Source: Ruminococcus sp. Phil11
GTDB taxonomy: Bacteria; Bacillota; Clostridia; Oscillospirales; Ruminococcaceae
Direction: 5' to 3'
Assembly: GCA_001940925.1 (NCBI GenBank)
Contig: MSGZ01000044.1
Location: 1 to 49,167, forward strand
DNA length: 49,167 nucleotides
A program made the translations under genes and the position numbers. Below, one piece after another: positions 37,551 through 45,324 of this stretch (the first letter of the stretch is position 1; each line of letters starts with the position of its first letter). Below the pieces are notes generated by a model. It saw only the letters and a program-made list of their open reading frames with translations, was not told the origin of the DNA and did not search any database.

Positions 37551-39914
37551 ATGGATTTTCGTACATTGCTTTTGGATGAATTTGTCTTTCTGGACGGCGG
37601 CATGGGCACTATGCTGCACTTAGCCCCCGGCGAGCTGCCGGAGCGGCTGAATCTGACGGAGCCGGAGCGCGTCGCGGCGGTGCACAAGGCCTATGCGGAT
37701 GCAGGCTCCCGGATCGTCTACGCCAATACCTTCGGCGCAAACCCGCTGAAGCTGGCGGGTACCGGCGTCGATGCGGCGGAGAGCATCAAGGCTGCCGTGC
37801 AGATCGCGAAGCGCGCGGTCAGCGGCTCCGCCTGTGTCGCGCTCGATATCGGCCCGACGGGTCAGCTGCTCCCGCCTGCCGGTCAGATGACCTTTGAGGC
37901 GGCCTACGAATCGTTCCGCGTCATGTGCGAGGCGGGCGCGGAGGCCGGTGCCGATCTCGTCGTCATTGAGACAATGAGCGACCTGCTCGAAACCAAAGCC
38001 GCGGTACTGGCGGCAAAGGAGCATACCGACCTGCCCGTGCTCGTGACCATGACCTTCACGGAAAACGGCAGAACCTTCACCGGATGTCCGATCTCTGCGG
38101 CAGCGATGACGCTCGAAGGGCTCGGCGCGGCGGCGATCGGCATCAACTGCTCGCTCGGCCCGCGGGAGATCCTGCCGATGATGCAGGAAATGGCAAAGTG
38201 GACAAAGCTCCCGCTGATCGCAAAGCCGAATGCGGGTCTGCCCGACCCGGTCACGGGTGAATACTATCTGACGCCGGAGGACTTTGCCGACTTTATGCCC
38301 CAGTTCGCGGACTGCGGCGTGCAGCTGTTCGGCGGCTGCTGCGGCACGACGCCCGTCTTTATCGCGGCGGTGCGCAGAAAGCTTGACAGTCTCCGCCGCG
38401 GACGCAGAGCCGCGCAGAGACCCGCTGCGGTCTGCTCCGGCACGCGCACCGTGCTGCTCGATATGCCGCGGGTCATCGGCGAACGCATCAACCCGACCGG
38501 TAAAAAGCGCATGAAGCAGGCACTTCTGGACGGCGATATGGACTATCTGCGCGGTGAGGCGATCACCCAGACCGAAGCCGGTGCGGATATCCTCGATGTC
38601 AATGTCGGCACGCCCGGCATCGACGAAGCCGCTGTGCTGCCGCGCGCAGTACAGGCGATCATGGAGGTCACCGACCTGCCGCTGCAGCTTGATTCCTCTG
38701 ACCCCGCCGCACTCGAAGCGGCACTCCGCATTTATCCCGGTAAGCCGATTGTCAACTCGGTCAACGGCAAGGAGGAATCTCTGAAAACCGTGCTGCCGCT
38801 CGTGAAGCATTACGGTGCCGCGATCGTCGGCCTGACGCTCGATGAAAACGGCATCCCGCAGTCTGCGGCGGAACGCTTCCTGATCGGCAAGCGCATCCTT
38901 GACCGTGCGGTAAAGCTCGGCATTCCGAAGGAGGACGTATTCCTTGACTGTCTGACGCTGACCGCCTCGACCGGCGAGAGCGGCCCCTCTGAGACGCTGA
39001 CCGCGGTGCGGCGCGTGCATGAAGAACTCGGTCTGCAGACGGTGCTCGGCGTCTCGAATATCAGCTTCGGTCTGCCGAACCGTCCGCTCATCAACCGAAG
39101 CTTCCTCAGCATGGCGATGACGAACGGTCTGACGCTGCCGATCATGAACCCCATGGCGGAGGGCATGATGGACACCGTCCGCGCATACAGAATGCTCGCG
39201 GGATTTGACAAAAACTGCGAAAGCTTTATTGCGGCTTATCAGGATGCAGGTGCACCTGCCGCGGCGGCTCCAGCCAAAAGCAATGAGAATCTGACGCTGG
39301 AGGGCGCCGTGATCCACGGGCTCCGGCAGGATGCGGCACGGCTGACGCAGGCGGCACTGGAAATGCACGCGCCGCTCGCGATCGTCAATGACATGCTGAT
39401 CCCGGCACTCGACGCCGTCGGTGCGGATTACGAAAGCGGCAAGGTCTTTCTGCCGCAGCTCATTCAGGCTGCGACCGCCGCGCAGAGTGCATTCGGCGTC
39501 ATCAAGCAGCACATGGTCTCGCAGGAGGGCGGCGATCACGCCGACAAGGGCAAAATCATTGTCGCGACCGTGCAGGGCGACGTCCATGACATCGGCAAGA
39601 ACATTGTCAGGCTGCTGCTCGAAAACTACGGCTATGACGTCATTGACCTCGGCAAGGATGTGCCGCCGCAGAAAATCGTCGATGCGGCAATTGATCATCA
39701 GGTGAAGCTGGTCGGCCTTTCCGCGTTGATGACCACGACGGTCGGCGCGATGGAGGAGACGATCAAGCTGCTGCACCAGCAGTATCCCGAATGCAGAACG
39801 GTCGTCGGCGGCGCGGTGCTGACCGGTGACTACGCCGAGCAGATCGGCGCGGACTGCTACGCAAAGGACGCAAAAGCAACGGTCGATTACGCAAAGACCG
39901 TGTTCGGAGAATAA
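37551..39914 (+). CDS. metH: Cobalamin-dependent methionine synthase, lacking reactivation domain
   Basis: A 787-residue enzyme that transfers the methyl group of methyl-THF to homocysteine through cobalamin. Domains in order: homocysteine S-methyltransferase (about 1-285), with zinc cysteines in IGINCSLGP and FGGCCGTTP; pterin-binding barrel (about 300-555), with VIGERINPTGKK and ADILDVNVGTPG; cobalamin cap helices (about 580-650); and the cobalamin-binding Rossmann domain (about 655-787), with the axial His in DVHDIGKNIV. The C-terminal SAM-binding reactivation domain of the E. coli enzyme is missing and is encoded separately at 36078. The ATG follows GGAGGG. The hydrolase gene begins 4 bp after the stop. 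Confidence 0.96.
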   Translation: MDFRTLLLDEFVFLDGGMGTMLHLAPGELPERLNLTEPERVAAVHKAYADAGSRIVYANTFGANPLKLAGTGVDAAESIKAAVQIAKRAVSGSACVALDIGPTGQLLPPAGQMTFEAAYESFRVMCEAGAEAGADLVVIETMSDLLETKAAVLAAKEHTDLPVLVTMTFTENGRTFTGCPISAAAMTLEGLGAAAIGINCSLGPREILPMMQEMAKWTKLPLIAKPNAGLPDPVTGEYYLTPEDFADFMPQFADCGVQLFGGCCGTTPVFIAAVRRKLDSLRRGRRAAQRPAAVCSGTRTVLLDMPRVIGERINPTGKKRMKQALLDGDMDYLRGEAITQTEAGADILDVNVGTPGIDEAAVLPRAVQAIMEVTDLPLQLDSSDPAALEAALRIYPGKPIVNSVNGKEESLKTVLPLVKHYGAAIVGLTLDENGIPQSAAERFLIGKRILDRAVKLGIPKEDVFLDCLTLTASTGESGPSETLTAVRRVHEELGLQTVLGVSNISFGLPNRPLINRSFLSMAMTNGLTLPIMNPMAEGMMDTVRAYRMLAGFDKNCESFIAAYQDAGAPAAAAPAKSNENLTLEGAVIHGLRQDAARLTQAALEMHAPLAIVNDMLIPALDAVGADYESGKVFLPQLIQAATAAQSAFGVIKQHMVSQEGGDHADKGKIIVATVQGDVHDIGKNIVRLLLENYGYDVIDLGKDVPPQKIVDAAIDHQVKLVGLSALMTTTVGAMEETIKLLHQQYPECRTVVGGAVLTGDYAEQIGADCYAKDAKATVDYAKTVFGE

Positions 39915-39918
39915 CGCA

Positions 39919-40710
39919 ATGGAACAGTATCTCGAGATCCCGGGCGGGAAGATGCTCTGTATCTCGTTCGGAAAGGGGAGCAGGCCGCTCGTCCTGATCC
40001 CGGGGCTCCGCATGACGGAGATCAAAGGCACGGGCGCGGCAATAGCACTGTATTACAGGCAGTTCACGGCAAGCCATACCGTGTATCTGTTTGACCGGAA
40101 GGAGCCGGCGGCAGAGGGCTGCACGATCCGCGATCTCGCGGATGACATTGCCGCGGCGATGCAGCAGCTGCACATTCAGGATGCCGATGTGCTCGGTGTC
40201 TCGCAGGGCGGCATGATCGCGCAGGAGCTTGCGGTCAACTACCCGGTGCTCGTGCATAAGCTGGCACTCGGCGTGACGCTGAGCCGCCCGAATGAGACCT
40301 CAAAAGCGGCGATCACCGAATGGATCCGCCTCGCAGAGCAGGGCGATATGGCGGCGGTTGCCCGCGATTATGCGGAACGCGCAAGCTCGGAGAAAACGCG
40401 GCGCAGGAATATCCGGTTCCTGCCGCTTGCATTAAAGCTGCAGAAGCCGATCCCGGCGGAGCGGTTCGTCACGCTGGCCAAAGCCTGCCTGACGCATGAT
40501 GCCTATGACCGCCTTGACCTGATCACATGTCCGGTGCTGGTGCTGGGCGGCGCACAGGACGGCGTTGTTTCCGGAGAAGCCTCGCGGGAGATCGCGGAGA
40601 AGCTCGGCTGCGAATGCTGCATCTACCCCGACCAGAGCCATGAGGCCTATAATGAGGCAAAGGATTTCAACAAGCGGATTTTTGATTTTTTCACTGCCGA
40701 GAGCAAATAA
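39919..40710 (+). CDS. Alpha/beta hydrolase
   Basis: A 263-residue alpha/beta-hydrolase-fold protein of unknown substrate. The nucleophile Ser is in VLGVSQGGMIAQE (about residue 95), the acid probably in VLGGAQDGVVSGE and the His in PDQSHEAYNE near 240. An oxyanion loop LVLIPGLR lies near 25. A lid region with charged residues spans about 125-180. It begins 4 bp after metH and 27 bp before dtd. No signal peptide is present, so it acts in the cytoplasm. An esterase or lactonase role is only a class guess. Confidence 0.85.
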   Translation: MEQYLEIPGGKMLCISFGKGSRPLVLIPGLRMTEIKGTGAAIALYYRQFTASHTVYLFDRKEPAAEGCTIRDLADDIAAAMQQLHIQDADVLGVSQGGMIAQELAVNYPVLVHKLALGVTLSRPNETSKAAITEWIRLAEQGDMAAVARDYAERASSEKTRRRNIRFLPLALKLQKPIPAERFVTLAKACLTHDAYDRLDLITCPVLVLGGAQDGVVSGEASREIAEKLGCECCIYPDQSHEAYNEAKDFNKRIFDFFTAESK

Positions 40711-40737
40711 CGTGAATCGTGAAAGGATATTCTGACT

Positions 40738-41205
40738 ATGCGCGCATTGATTCAGCGTGTGAGACACGCATCCGTGACGGTGGAGGGCAAGGTCACCGGC
40801 GCGATCGAACAGGGCTTTCTTGTGCTGCTCGGCGTCACGGAAACCGACACCGAGGCCGAGGTCACGCAGCTGACCGAAAAGCTCTTAAAGCTGCGTCTCT
40901 TTTCCGATGCGGACGGGAAAACAAATTGCAGTATTCAGGATGTGGGCGGCTCGCTGCTTGTCATCTCGCAGTTTACGCTCTGCGCGGACTGCCGCAAGGG
41001 GACCCGCCCGAGCTTTTCCCATGCCGCCAAGCCCGACGAGGCAAACCGGCTCTATGAGCTGTTCCTTGCACAGTGCAGAGCGGTCATTCCGCATACCGAT
41101 GCGGGCGTATTCGGCGCGCACATGGACGTCGAGCTGCTGAACGACGGGCCGTTCACCGTGCTGCTCGATACCGACGAGTTGAAAAAGCCCCGCAGTCAGT
41201 CATGA
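40738..41205 (+). CDS. dtd: D-aminoacyl-tRNA deacylase
   Basis: A 155-residue editing enzyme that releases D-amino acids, and glycine mischarged on tRNA-Ala, from tRNA. Both active-site signatures are present: ISQFTLCADCRKGTRPSF (S-Q-x-T-L/F type) near residue 78 and LLNDGPFTVLLDT near 135, in which the usual N-x-G-P-V/F-T motif reads NDGPFT. Length is normal. GAAAGG precedes the ATG. It is the last gene of the met operon stretch, followed by a terminator. Confidence 0.96.
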   Translation: MRALIQRVRHASVTVEGKVTGAIEQGFLVLLGVTETDTEAEVTQLTEKLLKLRLFSDADGKTNCSIQDVGGSLLVISQFTLCADCRKGTRPSFSHAAKPDEANRLYELFLAQCRAVIPHTDAGVFGAHMDVELLNDGPFTVLLDTDELKKPRSQS

Positions 41206-41258
41206 TCCGGCACGGCAGAGGGCGAAACGGACTGATTTGCGTGAAAATCATCCAAAAA

Positions 41259-41290
41259 CGGAGCACAGCGTCCGATGCCGTGCTCCGTTT
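41259..41290 (+). terminator. Terminator after dtd
   Basis: ACGGAGCAC (41259-41267) pairs with GTGCTCCGT (41280-41288), followed by a short TTT. Confidence 0.75.
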
Positions 41291-41377
41291 CGCATGAGAC
41301 GGCCTGTCCGCACACCGCGCACACCCGTATGCACAAAAAGTACAGTTTAATCCTGCAAACTTTGGCGATCCCGTCAA

Positions 41378-41406
41378 TTGATTTTTTCCCGGAAATCGAA
41401 TATACT
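41378..41406 (+). promoter_or_regulatory. Promoter of aspartokinase gene
   Basis: TTGATT (41378-41383) and TATACT (41401-41406) are 17 bp apart. The leader of about 35 nt is too short for a lysine riboswitch. Confidence 0.8.
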
Positions 41407-41445
41407 ATTATTTGGTAATTTCTATCTTTGAAAGGATGTTTCGAT

Positions 41446-42813
41446 ATGTCTGAAATTCTGATGAACAGCAAGGTCGTCAAGTTCGGCGGCAGCAGCCTCG
41501 CCGATGCCGGCCAGTTTGAAAAGGTCAAGGCGATCATCACCGCTGACCCCGCCCGCCGCTATGTCGTGCCGTCCGCACCGGGCAAGCGGTACTCCGACGA
41601 TATCAAGATCACCGATCTGCTCTATACCTGCCAGAGACTCGCGGAGACCGGCAAGGATTTCTCCGAGCCGCTCGAGCGCATCCGTTCGCGCTATCTGGAG
41701 ATCGCAAAGGAGCTCGGTCTCAAATTCGACCCGACCGATGAGCTCGACCGCATCGCGTTCCGCCTGAAGGAGGGCGCAACGAAAGATTTTGCAGCAAGCC
41801 GCGGCGAATACCTGAACGGTATGCTGCTGGCGGATTATCTCGGCTTCCCGTTCATTGACGCGGCGGATGTGATCTGCTTCAACGAGAGCGGCACGCTGCT
41901 GATGACCGAGACCATGATGCTCCTGCGCGAAAAGCTCGCGGATGTAAAGAATGCGGTCATTCCGGGCTTTTACGGCTCCGGCCCGAACGGCGAGATCATC
42001 ACGTTCTCCCGCGGCGGCTCCGATATCACCGGCTCGCTCGTCGCAAGAGCGGTGCGCGCCGAAATGTACGAAAACTGGACGGATGTTTCCGGCGTGCTGG
42101 TTGCTGACCCGCGCATCGTCAAGGACGCTGCCGTCATCAACACGATCACCTATGAGGAGCTGCGCGAGCTGTCCTATATGGGCGCGACCGTGCTGCATGA
42201 GGACGCGATCTTCCCGGTCCGTGCGGCAGGCATCCCGATCAACATCCGCAATACGAACGACCCCTCCGCGCCGGGCACGCTGATCGTCGCGGGTGACAGT
42301 GCCGATTCCGATGCACTGACCGGCTATACGATCACCGGTATCGCGGGAAAAAAGGGCTTCTGCGCGATCAATATTCAGAAGGCTATGATGAATGCGGAGC
42401 TCGGCTTCTGCCGCAAGGTGCTCTCCGTTCTGGAAGAAATGGGCATCTCCTTTGAGCACATGCCGTCGGGCATCGACACCATGTCGATCATCCTCGCGGA
42501 GGACGCGATCAAGGGCAGAGAAAAGACGGTGCTCTCCCGCATCCGCAAGGCCGTTGAGCCGGATGTCTGCGAGCTGGAGCACGGCATCTCCCTGCTGGCG
42601 GTCGTCGGTCGCGGGATGCGCAGAACGCGCGGTACCGCTGCAAGAATTTTTGCGGCACTGGCACATGCGCGCATCAATGTCAAGATGATCGACCAGGGCT
42701 CCAGTGAGCTGAATATCATCATCGGTCTGCTGGACGGCGACTTTGAGGAGGCTGTCCGCCGCATCTACGATATGTTCGTCAACAGCACGCTCGCTGAGGA
42801 CGACGGGGAGTAA
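41446..42813 (+). CDS. Aspartate kinase (YclM/ThrD type)
   Basis: A 455-residue monofunctional aspartokinase, the first enzyme of the lysine, methionine and threonine pathway. The kinase part has VVKFGGSSLADAGQF at the N-terminus, VVPSAPGKRYSDD near 41, and ITFSRGGSDITGSLVARA near 185. Two ACT domains lie in the C-terminal third (about 290-455; VVGRGMRRTRGTAARIFAAL and INVKMIDQGSSELNI) and should bind an amino-acid effector. Overall similarity is to the B. subtilis AK-III type, not the two-subunit LysC type. The start is ATG at 41446, 9 nt after AAAGGA. The gene is monocistronic, with its own promoter and terminator. Confidence 0.93.
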   Translation: MSEILMNSKVVKFGGSSLADAGQFEKVKAIITADPARRYVVPSAPGKRYSDDIKITDLLYTCQRLAETGKDFSEPLERIRSRYLEIAKELGLKFDPTDELDRIAFRLKEGATKDFAASRGEYLNGMLLADYLGFPFIDAADVICFNESGTLLMTETMMLLREKLADVKNAVIPGFYGSGPNGEIITFSRGGSDITGSLVARAVRAEMYENWTDVSGVLVADPRIVKDAAVINTITYEELRELSYMGATVLHEDAIFPVRAAGIPINIRNTNDPSAPGTLIVAGDSADSDALTGYTITGIAGKKGFCAINIQKAMMNAELGFCRKVLSVLEEMGISFEHMPSGIDTMSIILAEDAIKGREKTVLSRIRKAVEPDVCELEHGISLLAVVGRGMRRTRGTAARIFAALAHARINVKMIDQGSSELNIIIGLLDGDFEEAVRRIYDMFVNSTLAEDDGE

Positions 42814-42870
42814 GGTATCTGCGATGCCCCAAACCGCGCGGAGCCCGCGCAGGCATAACTGAAAACGGAA

Positions 42871-42902
42871 AAGGGTGCTGACGGAACGATCGGCACCCTT
42901 TA
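42871..42902 (+). terminator. Terminator of aspartokinase gene
   Basis: AAGGGTGC (42871-42878) pairs with GCACCCTT (42893-42900), followed by TATTC. A small GCGCGGAGCCCGCGC hairpin lies before it. Confidence 0.8.
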
Positions 42903-42916
42903 TTCATCAAACTGAA

Positions 42917-42950
42917 AAGGACGCTGATCACTGTCAGCGTCCTTTCGCTT
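42917..42950. terminator. Bidirectional terminator
   Basis: AAAGGACGCTGA (42917-42928) pairs with TCAGCGTCCTTT (42934-42945). It can end the SMI1-like gene on the minus strand and back up the aspartokinase terminator. Confidence 0.85.
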
Positions 42951-42983
42951 TTTACTGTATGTTTTTGCATGAACCGTGAACGG

Positions 42984-44057
42984 TCAGCTTTCCTGCATCT
43001 TCTCATACTTGATCTTTGCCGTGTCAATGTATTTCCCGACACGTTCCCTGATATTATCCTGATAGACACGCGCCAGACATTTCACGATCTCCGCATCATT
43101 AGAAGTCAGAAAACCGATGACATCCTCGGCCCTGAATGCAGGGTTCATGACGGTCATTTCAAAGCAGTATTTAAAATACTTACGTTCCTTTGCTGTTTCA
43201 TAGTATTTCATGATCTCGACAAGCAGCGGATAATACTTCGCTGCATCCTTCATGACGCCTTCTGCCTCAACCCACTTTTGGAAATAATCCATTTCAAAAT
43301 AAAACTCCCACACAATGATTTCATAGTTTTCGGGTCTGAAAATTGCTTTTAGTACAGAAGGCAGATCATGATATCTTGCTTTGGCAAGGATCCTCGCAAG
43401 CATGACTTTGTTTTCAGGATTCGTTTCCGACACAAAAACACTGTGAACATCTGAAAGGAACTGCTTGGACGCACATTGCGGATTGACTTTGAGCCAAATG
43501 CTACGCAGCAATTCGTTATCAGGATTCTTTTGATACTGTTCAAGGTGTTCCTCGATCGTTCCGTGCAGTGTGGATTCAAAACAAATATGATCATATCCGA
43601 GACACGCCTCATCCAGCCACTTGAGATAAAATTCCTTGAATCCATGCAGCGGAATGGGATGATAAAATGCCAATCCTTCATCAGAGTACGCGATTTCACC
43701 GAAATGTTCCTTTTGCAGCATCAGTCCGATTCCGCTGCCGCAGCCCGTATCCAATACCTCAAATGCAAACTTTTCCTGCCCTTTTTTATGATACGGCAGT
43801 CCTTCGAAAAGAAAACCATCATCTAAATGAAATCGATAAAACCGCCACTCGCCTTCCCATATCCCGCCGTTTCCGACATTTGTGATAAACCACACATAGT
43901 CTTCGGGGAGCTTCACATCATTTGCGAGCTCAAACAGCTCGACGTCTTCCTTTGAGATCACATCATATAATTCTGCTTCGCGGCCCATGGATTGCAGCTT
44001 TTCGATCTTTTTCCGGATCGCAACCGCTTCCGGATCATTTGTATTATATTTGCTCAT
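42984..44057 (-). CDS. SMI1/KNR4 family-like protein
   Basis: A 357-residue soluble protein. The N-terminal half (about 30-160) shows the SMI1/KNR4 pattern: ELFELANDVKLPEDYVWFITNVGNGGI and later GEIAYSDEGLAFYHPIPLHGFKEFYLKWLDE. This superfamily includes immunity proteins against polymorphic toxins, but also unrelated housekeeping proteins. The C-terminal half (about 200-357) is helical, with charged repeats. No toxin gene lies next to it. Its DNA is visibly more AT-rich, with plainer codon use than its neighbours, which suggests acquisition from elsewhere. The ATG at 44057 follows AAAGGGGG by seven bases. An immunity role is speculative. Confidence 0.75.
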   Translation of the reverse strand: MSKYNTNDPEAVAIRKKIEKLQSMGREAELYDVISKEDVELFELANDVKLPEDYVWFITNVGNGGIWEGEWRFYRFHLDDGFLFEGLPYHKKGQEKFAFEVLDTGCGSGIGLMLQKEHFGEIAYSDEGLAFYHPIPLHGFKEFYLKWLDEACLGYDHICFESTLHGTIEEHLEQYQKNPDNELLRSIWLKVNPQCASKQFLSDVHSVFVSETNPENKVMLARILAKARYHDLPSVLKAIFRPENYEIIVWEFYFEMDYFQKWVEAEGVMKDAAKYYPLLVEIMKYYETAKERKYFKYCFEMTVMNPAFRAEDVIGFLTSNDAEIVKCLARVYQDNIRERVGKYIDTAKIKYEKMQES

Positions 44058-44099
44058 CAAACAGCCCCCTTTCTCCGATACCGCAATGACAGCACGGCA

Positions 44100-44491
44100 G
44101 GGAGCGGCAAAGCCAAAGAAGCCGCTCCGCGGCGTGTGTTGCGAATGTTGGGAGTTCTCCGCTCACCGTCCCCGGAGGGAAACGCCAGCGGGGGCTCCCC
44201 GCCGGGCTTCAGCATTGGGAGCAGTAACGCCAAAGAAGCCGCCCCGCGGCGTGTACTTTGATCGTTGGGAGAGCTTCGCTCACCGTCCCCGGAGGGAAAT
44301 GGAGGCGGGCACTGCCCGCAGAAGCCGCCCCGCGGCGTGTACTTTGATCGTTGGGAGAGCTTCGCTCACCGTCCCCGGAGGAAAATGGAGGCGGGCACTG
44401 CCCGCAGAAGCCGCTCCGCGGCGTGTGTTGCGAATGTTGGGAGTTCTCCGCTCACCGTCCCCGAAGGGAATCGGCAGCGGGCACTGCCCGC
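44100..44491 (-). repeat. Tandem array of four family A repeats
   Basis: CTCACCGTCC recurs at 44451, 44365, 44279 and 44162, so the units are 86, 86 and 117 bp apart. The middle two units are almost identical over 86 bp. Each unit, read on the minus strand, runs GCGGGCAGTGCCCGC, a TTCCCTCCGGGGACGGTGAG block, CTCCCAAC and the GCCGCGG-type hairpin. The first unit overlaps the 3' end of nadC. This is the largest array of the family in the window. Confidence 0.88.
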
Positions 44492-45324
44492 CGCCATTTC
44501 ATGGAGATGTCGAAGGCTTTGACGCTGTGGGTCAGCGCACCGATCGAAATGATATCCACCCCGGTTTCTGCAACGCCGCGCAGCGTGTCATGCGTAATGC
44601 CGCCCGATGCTTCCAGCATTGCACGGCCGTCCGTGATGCGCACAGCCTCGCGCATGGTGTCATTGTCCATGTTATCAAGCATGATGATATCCGCCTTTGC
44701 TTCGAGTGCCTCTTTCAGCTCGTCCAGCGTGCGCACCTCGACCTCAATGCGGACCATGTGCCCGATATGCTGCCGCAGCTGCGTGATCGCCGGGAGAATG
44801 CCGCCGCAGGCGTCAATGTGATTGTCTTTCAGCATCGCGCCGTCGGAGAGATTGAACCGGTGATTCTTGCCGCCGCCGCAGCGTACCGCATATTTCTGCA
44901 TCGCGCGGATGCCGACCATGCATTTGCGGGTGTCCGCGATCGACGCATTCGTGCCTGCAACGATATCCACGCATCTGCGCGTTTCCGTCGCAATGCCGGA
45001 GAGATGCTGCAGCAGATTCAGCGCGGTGCGTTCGCCTTTCAGGAGCGTCCGCGTTTTGCCGTGCATCGTCGCGAGAATGTCGCCGTATTTCACTCTGTCG
45101 CCGTCCTTTGCCTGCGCCGTGAAGCTGACGCCCTCACCGGCCAGCGCAAAGACCCGCTCCGCGATCTCCATGCCGCAGAGCACGCCCTCGTCCTTCGCCA
45201 TGAGATAGGCGTCGGATTCATGCGCCTCGTCCAGCAGAAAATCGCTTGTGATATCCATTCCGGTGATGTCCTCGTGCAGCGCACGGAGAATCACCTCGTC
45301 AACATAAGAACGCAGCAGCTCCAT
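44452..45324 (-). CDS. nadC: Nicotinate-nucleotide pyrophosphorylase (with repeat-derived tail)
   Basis: A 290-residue quinolinate phosphoribosyltransferase that makes nicotinate mononucleotide from quinolinate and PRPP, a step of de novo NAD synthesis. The markers are ERTALNLLQHLSGIAT near 100, RKCMVGIRAMQKYAVRCGGGKNHR near 133, LKDNHI near 167, IEVEVRTLDE near 192, and LEASGGI near 244. The native end lies near DISMKW. The frame then continues into the family-A repeat, adding RRAVPAADSLRGR before a TGA inside the repeat. The start (ATG 45324) overlaps the nadB stop by one base as TAATG, so translation is coupled. Confidence 0.95.
   Translation of the reverse strand: MELLRSYVDEVILRALHEDITGMDITSDFLLDEAHESDAYLMAKDEGVLCGMEIAERVFALAGEGVSFTAQAKDGDRVKYGDILATMHGKTRTLLKGERTALNLLQHLSGIATETRRCVDIVAGTNASIADTRKCMVGIRAMQKYAVRCGGGKNHRFNLSDGAMLKDNHIDACGGILPAITQLRQHIGHMVRIEVEVRTLDELKEALEAKADIIMLDNMDNDTMREAVRITDGRAMLEASGGITHDTLRGVAETGVDIISIGALTHSVKAFDISMKWRRAVPAADSLRGR

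Noticed and set aside
37620..40031. An 803-residue open frame antisense to metH
   Set aside because: It is the same codon-bias shadow, rich in Arg, His and Asp with no recognisable domain; metH on the other strand is intact.
41291..41445. Lysine riboswitch in front of aspartokinase
   Set aside because: The promoter at 41378-41406 leaves a leader of about 35 nt, far too short for the lysine riboswitch, and the conserved bulges are not seen.
44100..44491. Possible CRISPR array
   Set aside because: The repeated units are continuous 86-bp blocks without unique spacers, no cas genes are present, and the same units occur singly at other gene ends.
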